Assembly (NCBI GenBank): GCA_913040875.1
Contig: CAJWHX010000081.1
Location: 1-10,440, forward strand
Direction: 5' to 3'
DNA from: an uncultured Pseudomonadota bacterium
GTDB taxonomy: Bacteria > Myxococcota > UBA796
DNA: 10,440 nt
Under the pieces are notes generated by a model. That model did no database searches, had not been told where the DNA came from, and worked only from the letters and a program-made list of their open reading frames with translations. Below are positions 6,172 to 10,440 of this stretch, piece after piece. Within the stretch, counting starts at the first letter, position 1. The number at the start of each line of letters is the position of its first letter. The position numbers were made by a program, and so were the translations under genes.

Positions 6172-7788
6172 ATGACACATACTATTACACGTTTCGCAAA
6201 AATAGAAATAGACCAGTTGTTTGGTAGAACCAAGTTAACGTTCCAGAAATCTGAAGCAAAAGGAGTGATGATAGGTTTTGGGCTGAATGGCTGTGGCAAA
6301 ACGACGATGTTTGATTTATTAAATGCTCTATTTCGTTTGGACTTCTCAAGAATTCTAAGAACAGACTTTGCAAAATTATACATAGAAGGGGTCGCTGCCG
6401 ATGCTCCATTTAAGTTAACGGTGTCGAGTTGTTTATTAGAAGATGAACCTGCATTACAAGTTCGCTTGGTTACAGATGAGTCTGGTGAGGATGGCTGGAC
6501 TTGTGATTTTTCAGATGGAGATCTAGATCATAGAAATAGAGACATGATACTTTCAGATTTCGGACGAGATCGGAGGCGTCGACACTCTTTGAGACGACAG
6601 AGAAGAAGTATGCCTCGTGGGAGGGGTCATTTTCCGAGACGACGAACTGTGAGTGATTCTTTTAGTGAGTTCAGTGAATTTATTAAGGAGCATTTGAAAC
6701 TCAATGAATTGCAATTCAATAAAAGAATAGAGAGTATACATCCCGATGGACGAGAGTATTTCGAAGACGCTTTTATTCATTGGCGGAATCAGCGCGCTCA
6801 TCTGGGTGCTGATGAGGAGGCAAACCATGATTTGGAGATACTTCTATTTTTATTTAAGATATATGTGAAGTTTGTTGAAGATTCTAGACTGACTCTTTTG
6901 GGTAGTGGTGAGGACCTAGACGAAGATTTTATCTACGAATCTGACAATAGTAAACTTGAAGACAAGATCTTAGAAGTGATTCGTGAGCCTGCCCGGTTTT
7001 TTCGACAACGTATGGAGCAGAGTTCATCAACTTTGGTAGATAGAACGCTGAGTAAGAAGTTTGGGGATCGTAAATTAGAAGAAATCATTGAGGCCCAATG
7101 GGAAGAGTTTCTTGGAGCATATCAAGATATCTTTCCGAAGTTAAAGGAAAGCAAAACGGAGCTTACCGGTGGTAACCAAGCTGAGAGAGTAGAGTCAATT
7201 CAACATTTGGTAGAAACCCTTGCGACAGAGTACTTAACAACACTTCAATCGATTGGTTTAAGTTCATATGAGGTAAAACATGTGAAGAACCAAGATAGTA
7301 ACTTTTACGAGGCGAACAAATCTTTAATTCAGTTGCTGATTTTTCAGTATTCATTGGACGTTCTAGAAGCCGTTTCTATTTTTCTGAAAGATGGTGTGTT
7401 AACTAAGGCAGACAACTTCGTTTCAATGGCACAATCGAAGCTACCAACAGAAATGAGACTGTCAGTGGAACCCGACCGGGTGACCATTACTATTCAACCA
7501 AATGGCTCGAAGATTTCATTGAAGAAGTTGTCCTCCGGGCAGCAGCACCTCTTGACTTTATTGTATTATTTATGTTGGGAAACAGAAGAGCACAGCATTC
7601 TCTTGATTGACGAACCAGAGATTTCCTTGAATCTTCAATGGCAAGAACAATTGGGACAAGATTTGGAACGCATTTCCACCGATCACAATGTTCAGTTTTT
7701 ACTCGCGACCCATTCGCCATATATATTCGGCGACAAGTATGATGAGTTTGGGGTGGAGTTTAGGTCTATTGTCACGTATGAAGAGTGA
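6172..7788 (+). CDS. AriA-like AAA/ABC-type ATPase of a PARIS-like defence pair
   Basis: This 538-residue cytoplasmic ATPase has an ABC/SMC-like split head. The Walker A motif GLNGCGKTT lies at residues 37-45 near the N-terminus. The C-terminal half carries the signature LSSGQQ (453-458), Walker B ILLID (476-480) with catalytic Glu481, and the H-loop ATHS (512-515). Between the halves is a long helical region rich in Glu, Lys and Leu. Residues 132-158 form an extraordinary Arg-rich insert, 14 Arg in 27. The architecture matches OLD-like and AAA_15/AAA_21 defence ATPases. It is followed directly by a DUF4435 protein, the pairing seen in the PARIS system, where AriA assembles with and restrains the nuclease AriB until an anti-phage trigger binds. 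AAGGA six bases before the ATG supports the start. The gene looks AT-richer than those before and after the block. ATPase identity is very likely; PARIS membership is inferred from pairing, and this protein may belong to a related ATPase-DUF4435 system. Confidence 0.85.
   Translation: MTHTITRFAKIEIDQLFGRTKLTFQKSEAKGVMIGFGLNGCGKTTMFDLLNALFRLDFSRILRTDFAKLYIEGVAADAPFKLTVSSCLLEDEPALQVRLVTDESGEDGWTCDFSDGDLDHRNRDMILSDFGRDRRRRHSLRRQRRSMPRGRGHFPRRRTVSDSFSEFSEFIKEHLKLNELQFNKRIESIHPDGREYFEDAFIHWRNQRAHLGADEEANHDLEILLFLFKIYVKFVEDSRLTLLGSGEDLDEDFIYESDNSKLEDKILEVIREPARFFRQRMEQSSSTLVDRTLSKKFGDRKLEEIIEAQWEEFLGAYQDIFPKLKESKTELTGGNQAERVESIQHLVETLATEYLTTLQSIGLSSYEVKHVKNQDSNFYEANKSLIQLLIFQYSLDVLEAVSIFLKDGVLTKADNFVSMAQSKLPTEMRLSVEPDRVTITIQPNGSKISLKKLSSGQQHLLTLLYYLCWETEEHSILLIDEPEISLNLQWQEQLGQDLERISTDHNVQFLLATHSPYIFGDKYDEFGVEFRSIVTYEE
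6565..6645 (+). other. Arginine-rich insert in the ATPase (residues 132-158)
   Basis: Fourteen of 27 residues are Arg, in clusters such as RRRR, LRRQRR and PRRR, spaced by His, Ser, Gly and Pro. The Arg codons are mixed (CGA, CGG, CGT, AGA and AGG all occur). This argues for protein-level selection and against a simple DNA repeat or a frameshift artefact. It is likely disordered and strongly basic, fit for binding nucleic acid or an acidic protein. Confidence 0.8.
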
Positions 7789-7793
7789 GGTGA
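7787..7793 (+). promoter_or_regulatory. Ribosome binding site overlapping the ATPase stop codon
   Basis: GAGGTGA is a seven-base match to the anti-Shine-Dalgarno partner sequence. Its first two bases are the last two bases of the ATPase TGA stop (7786-7788). The next in-frame start is GTG 7796, five bases after the GAGG core. This arrangement suggests that terminating ribosomes re-initiate on the downstream gene. Confidence 0.6.
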
Positions 7794-7795
7794 AC

Positions 7796-8671
7796 GTGCC
7801 GAATTTTAGTGATAGAATGAGAGATGCAAACCAGAATAGACACCAAGAAAAGTTAAGTAAATATCCTCAATTAAAAAAATATTTTGGTAAATCAACAATC
7901 CTTATATTGGTGGAAGGACCGACCGATTGCATGCTGCTCAACAAAGTGGTTTATGCAGTCATTAAAAGTCCTGCAGACCCTTTGTTTTCTTACCCAGACA
8001 ATAGTCAAGGACAATCTGGGGTGAAGAGAATCCTCGAAGAAGAAGGACCCAAACTGACAGAGTTGATCCAAACCTTGCCAGAGGATGCCCGCAGCGCTTA
8101 TGCAATTTTTGCCATACTAGATAAGGATAATGAAAAGCATGTTCCATCGGAACATGGTGAATTTAAACTATTTTATTATGACCAGTATGACCTGGAGAAC
8201 TTTGTCTTTACAAAACATACGTATCGGAACTATCGTGTATCACAAGCGACCTGTCATGTAGAGGATTGGAATATTGAAAAACAGAGAGAGAAACTAGTGA
8301 CAGACTGCGAGTTGTTAACGGGATTTCGACAAGCATTGAAAGGTGATAAAAATAAAGATATTCAAAAAATTATTCTTGATCATATTCAAACAAAGACAGA
8401 GATTAGAGATCTCATAAAAAAGAGATTGAAGTCTTCTAGCGCTAGAAATAGAATGAACTGGAACAACAAATATACACGTGGCAAAGAACTCATTTGGTTG
8501 GTCATGGCTTCTGTCAAGAATACTGACTTTAAAAACAATTTCAACACAGTATTGTTAGAACTTATAAATACTTTTATAAAAAGTGAATTTCATGAGAGTC
8601 GACTGTACTCTGATTTAAAGAAGTTCCAACAGGATACGTGTAGCAGTTTGCAATTTAAAGTCTATCAATAG
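7796..8671 (+). CDS. AriB-like DUF4435 / TOPRIM-like putative nuclease
   Basis: I take GTG 7796 as start (291 residues) because of the GAGGTGA site just before it. ATG 7778, overlapping the ATPase by 11 bases, and ATG 7817 are alternatives. The three conserved blocks of DUF4435, a TOPRIM-like fold, are visible. VEGPTD is at 39-44, with the expected catalytic Glu40 and Asp44. LDKDN is at 108-112, with the acidic pair Asp109 and Asp111. DQYDLENF is at 129-136, with Asp132 and Glu134. The C-terminal half is basic and helical. In PARIS, the homologous AriB is a DUF4435 effector that is released from AriA on trigger recognition and cuts host tRNA, causing growth arrest. The intact acidic residues suggest an active enzyme here. 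The pairing with and translational coupling to the upstream ATPase are the main contextual support. The gene is markedly AT-rich. The substrate cannot be inferred from this sequence. Confidence 0.78.
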   Translation: MPNFSDRMRDANQNRHQEKLSKYPQLKKYFGKSTILILVEGPTDCMLLNKVVYAVIKSPADPLFSYPDNSQGQSGVKRILEEEGPKLTELIQTLPEDARSAYAIFAILDKDNEKHVPSEHGEFKLFYYDQYDLENFVFTKHTYRNYRVSQATCHVEDWNIEKQREKLVTDCELLTGFRQALKGDKNKDIQKIILDHIQTKTEIRDLIKKRLKSSSARNRMNWNNKYTRGKELIWLVMASVKNTDFKNNFNTVLLELINTFIKSEFHESRLYSDLKKFQQDTCSSLQFKVYQ

Positions 8672-8710
8672 GTCCTGTAACTTAAGTTTCACACAGCATT
8701 CGATTGAGAA

Positions 8711-8755
8711 AAATGGGTGTACGAGTTAGATGATCGTGCATTTATACACCCGATT
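8711..8755 (+). terminator. Possible intrinsic terminator after the DUF4435 gene
   Basis: GGGTGTA (8715-8721) pairs with TACACCC (8745-8751). The stem can be extended across a one-base bulge by AAAAT before it and ATTTT after it. Inside the loop, CGA (8722-8724) can pair with TCG (8734-8736). The short T run is on the downstream side. It lies 43 bases past the stop of the defence block and 57 bases before the transporter gene, so it could separate the two transcripts. The large loop and short T tract make it a moderate candidate only. Confidence 0.42.
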
Positions 8756-8812
8756 TTGTGGGGGAACTGAGTAAGTGAGTCATCCACACGAGTGTTTTAC
8801 AAAGGTACAATT

Positions 8813-10440
8813 ATGCAAAAGATTCTTTCGACGCTATTTTTTCTCCTGACATTCCTGCTCACAAACAGTGCGTGGGCGGGTGGTGCACCTGCATCCAAGT
8901 CTTCGTTTGATTGGGAGAAGTCATCGATTAAGCAAGTCGCATCTGACTTTGTGATGAAGGTAGGACAGGATCAATTTCAGCAAGCGTATGAATCTGGATC
9001 GCCCGATTTACAGCGGGCTCGTTCTATCTCAGATTTTTCTGAGGATATGAAGGATGCCCGTTTTGATCAGGTGAAGAGTGTTGAGTGGGAAAGTGCCATT
9101 CCTGCGTTGCCGGCAAATGCAGGGTACAAGCTCAGGGGTCAGGTTACGTTAGACGATGGAGCTCAGGTACCTGTGTATATGCATCTTAAAGGCAATGCAC
9201 ATCTTCCTGCAGAATCGCGATTGATTTGTAAACCGGTCTGTCCGAATCAAGCAGACGAATGTGATGCGGTAGTGAAGACTCGACCAGACCAGTGTGCAGA
9301 AAAGGATAAAGAGATCAAGGACTGGAATGACAGTACAGAATGGACGATTCTAGATTATCGCTCGGCAGATGGAATGGGCGCTCGCATGAGTGAAGGTCGT
9401 ACGACACCACTCGATGTCATATTGCTTGTGTTCACGGGTGGTTTGTTGATTGGGTTCTTGGGCTTGATCTGGTACTACGTCCGCGGTTTGATGGGGGCAC
9501 CTCGTGAACTGTATTTGCTCTACTTTACCAAAGTGACAGAGTATTCAGCGTATGGTGCGGCAGCCTCGATTATGGTTCCCTTCCTACAAAACGACGTATT
9601 GATGAACGGTACCCCTCTCGGAGACTCTAACGGATACCTATACTATACGGTTTGGACCTTAGCCTCTACGGTGATCACCATTATGGTGGGTGCAGTCTGT
9701 GATACGATTGGTGTGAAGAAATGTTTGATGATTGGAGCGGTGGCATTGCTCATCTCTCGTGGTTTGATGCCTCTTACAACGAATGTGTATGCTGTAACTC
9801 TACTTGGATTCATTCCACTTGCGATTGGGTTCGCGATTACGGGTCCGGTACTTAAAGTGGGTATCAAGAAATTCACAACGATGAAGCAGTCAACGTTGGC
9901 ATTTGGTTTGTTCTACACCTTAATGAACGTTGGTTTTGCAATCGGTGCTGAGATTGCGGACTATTTCCGTGACCTTTATGGTGATGGTGGTGGTGCAGAA
10001 CTTTTGGGTATTGAATTCACGACATATCAAATCATCATTTTGGTTGGTTTTGTGTTGAATATCCCTGATTTTATTGCCATTCTCATCATGCGAGATGGTG
10101 CTGAAATGTCTGAAAATGGACTGATCATTCCAGAAGAGAAGGAAGAAGACAGTGGGTTGGGGGCAAAACTCGCCGCAACCAAAGCTGAGCGTCTTCCAAT
10201 TATGCAGCAAGAGTTGGTGAAAACGTTGATAGCAACAACCATTGCTGGTGTCATTGCATATGTGATGGTGCGCAGCAATGTTCACAAATGGGCAGTGGAT
10301 GTAATTCCCGTTGGAAAGTATTTGTGGGCCTTCATGTCGACGATCATCTTCTTTGCCGTAACAGGTGTTCTCTATGCGGGACTCTCAATTTTGGGTACCA
10401 TGAACACTGGCTTTGATATCGTGATGAAATCTGTACGTGA
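8813..10440 (+). CDS. MFS transporter (POT/PTR-like) with signal peptide and periplasmic N-terminal domain, 3' partial
   Basis: The frame runs from ATG 8813 off the window end, 542 complete codons. AAAGG at 8801-8805 lies seven bases upstream. Residues 1-22 are a signal peptide (MQKILSTLFFLLTFLLTNSAWA, with an AWA cleavage site). Residues 23-199 form a soluble, presumably periplasmic domain. Its opening helices (IKQVASDFVMKVGQDQ) and a strand pattern ending in EWTILDY resemble the NTF2-like fold, and it has four clustered Cys around residues 142-165. A membrane segment follows at about 200-222, then an MFS-like core from about 233 with about eight further hydrophobic segments before the cut. 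The segments TKVTEYSAYG and LFYTLMNVGFAIGAEIAD resemble the POT/PTR family E-F-SYYG and FYxxxNxG motifs, so peptide or other solute:proton symport is possible. A signal-peptide domain fused ahead of an MFS core is uncommon. It appears independent of the defence block. Confidence 0.85.
   Translation, partial: MQKILSTLFFLLTFLLTNSAWAGGAPASKSSFDWEKSSIKQVASDFVMKVGQDQFQQAYESGSPDLQRARSISDFSEDMKDARFDQVKSVEWESAIPALPANAGYKLRGQVTLDDGAQVPVYMHLKGNAHLPAESRLICKPVCPNQADECDAVVKTRPDQCAEKDKEIKDWNDSTEWTILDYRSADGMGARMSEGRTTPLDVILLVFTGGLLIGFLGLIWYYVRGLMGAPRELYLLYFTKVTEYSAYGAAASIMVPFLQNDVLMNGTPLGDSNGYLYYTVWTLASTVITIMVGAVCDTIGVKKCLMIGAVALLISRGLMPLTTNVYAVTLLGFIPLAIGFAITGPVLKVGIKKFTTMKQSTLAFGLFYTLMNVGFAIGAEIADYFRDLYGDGGGAELLGIEFTTYQIIILVGFVLNIPDFIAILIMRDGAEMSENGLIIPEEKEEDSGLGAKLAATKAERLPIMQQELVKTLIATTIAGVIAYVMVRSNVHKWAVDVIPVGKYLWAFMSTIIFFAVTGVLYAGLSILGTMNTGFDIVMKSVR

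Noticed and set aside
7688..7777. Early ATG (7688) for the DUF4435 gene, overlapping the ATPase by 101 bases
   Set aside because: The stretch encodes the ATPase H-loop region in another frame and gives an implausible N-terminal peptide; later starts have better initiation signals.
3702..8812. Mobile-element ends, tRNA attachment site or CRISPR array around the defence block
   Set aside because: I found no transposase or integrase, no tRNA gene, no matching terminal repeats and no spaced direct repeats.

Overview
The window looks like bacterial chromosome of moderate GC. It contains secreted MopE-type metal-binding repeat proteins, ASPM/SPD-2/Hydin-type Ig-like repeats, a bacterial fibrinogen-like 'GGGWT' domain and a vWA lipoprotein. 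This combination is common in Myxococcota, Bradymonadota and Bdellovibrionota-like (former deltaproteobacterial) marine bacteria. That assignment is an inference from protein style; no rRNA or other taxonomic marker is present.

Layout. (1) 1-2050, plus strand: the 3' part of a secreted or surface protein made of MopE-type repeats, four of them an exact 198-bp tandem array, ending in a fibrinogen-like domain. (2) 2130-3701, minus strand, convergent with it: a lipoprotein with two Hydin-like Ig modules and a von Willebrand factor A domain. (3) 3702-3836: a divergent intergenic region with a perfect 14-bp palindrome and a second inverted repeat. (4) 3837-8671: a four-gene plus-strand block. It comprises an unrecognised Trp-rich protein with a possible helix-turn-helix segment, a D12-class adenine-N6 DNA methyltransferase, an ABC-type AAA ATPase, and a DUF4435/TOPRIM-like protein whose ribosome binding site overlaps the ATPase stop codon. 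(5) 8672-8812: a terminator-like hairpin and the leader of the next gene. (6) 8813 to the window end: a 5'-complete, 3'-truncated MFS transporter with a signal peptide and a periplasmic N-terminal domain.

The most interesting part is the four-gene block. The ATPase plus DUF4435 pair has the architecture of the PARIS anti-phage system (AriA plus AriB). In PARIS the ATPase holds the TOPRIM-like nuclease until a phage anti-restriction protein triggers its release, and the nuclease then cuts host tRNA. Here the pair follows a solitary DNA methyltransferase and an unknown gene. The ATPase also carries an extreme arginine-rich insert (14 Arg in 27 residues). The ATPase and nuclease genes look AT-richer than their neighbours, which fits horizontal acquisition. 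I infer an accessory defence locus, possibly a PARIS variant coupled to DNA modification, inserted between ordinary envelope genes. Family assignments were read by eye and not confirmed by a profile search.
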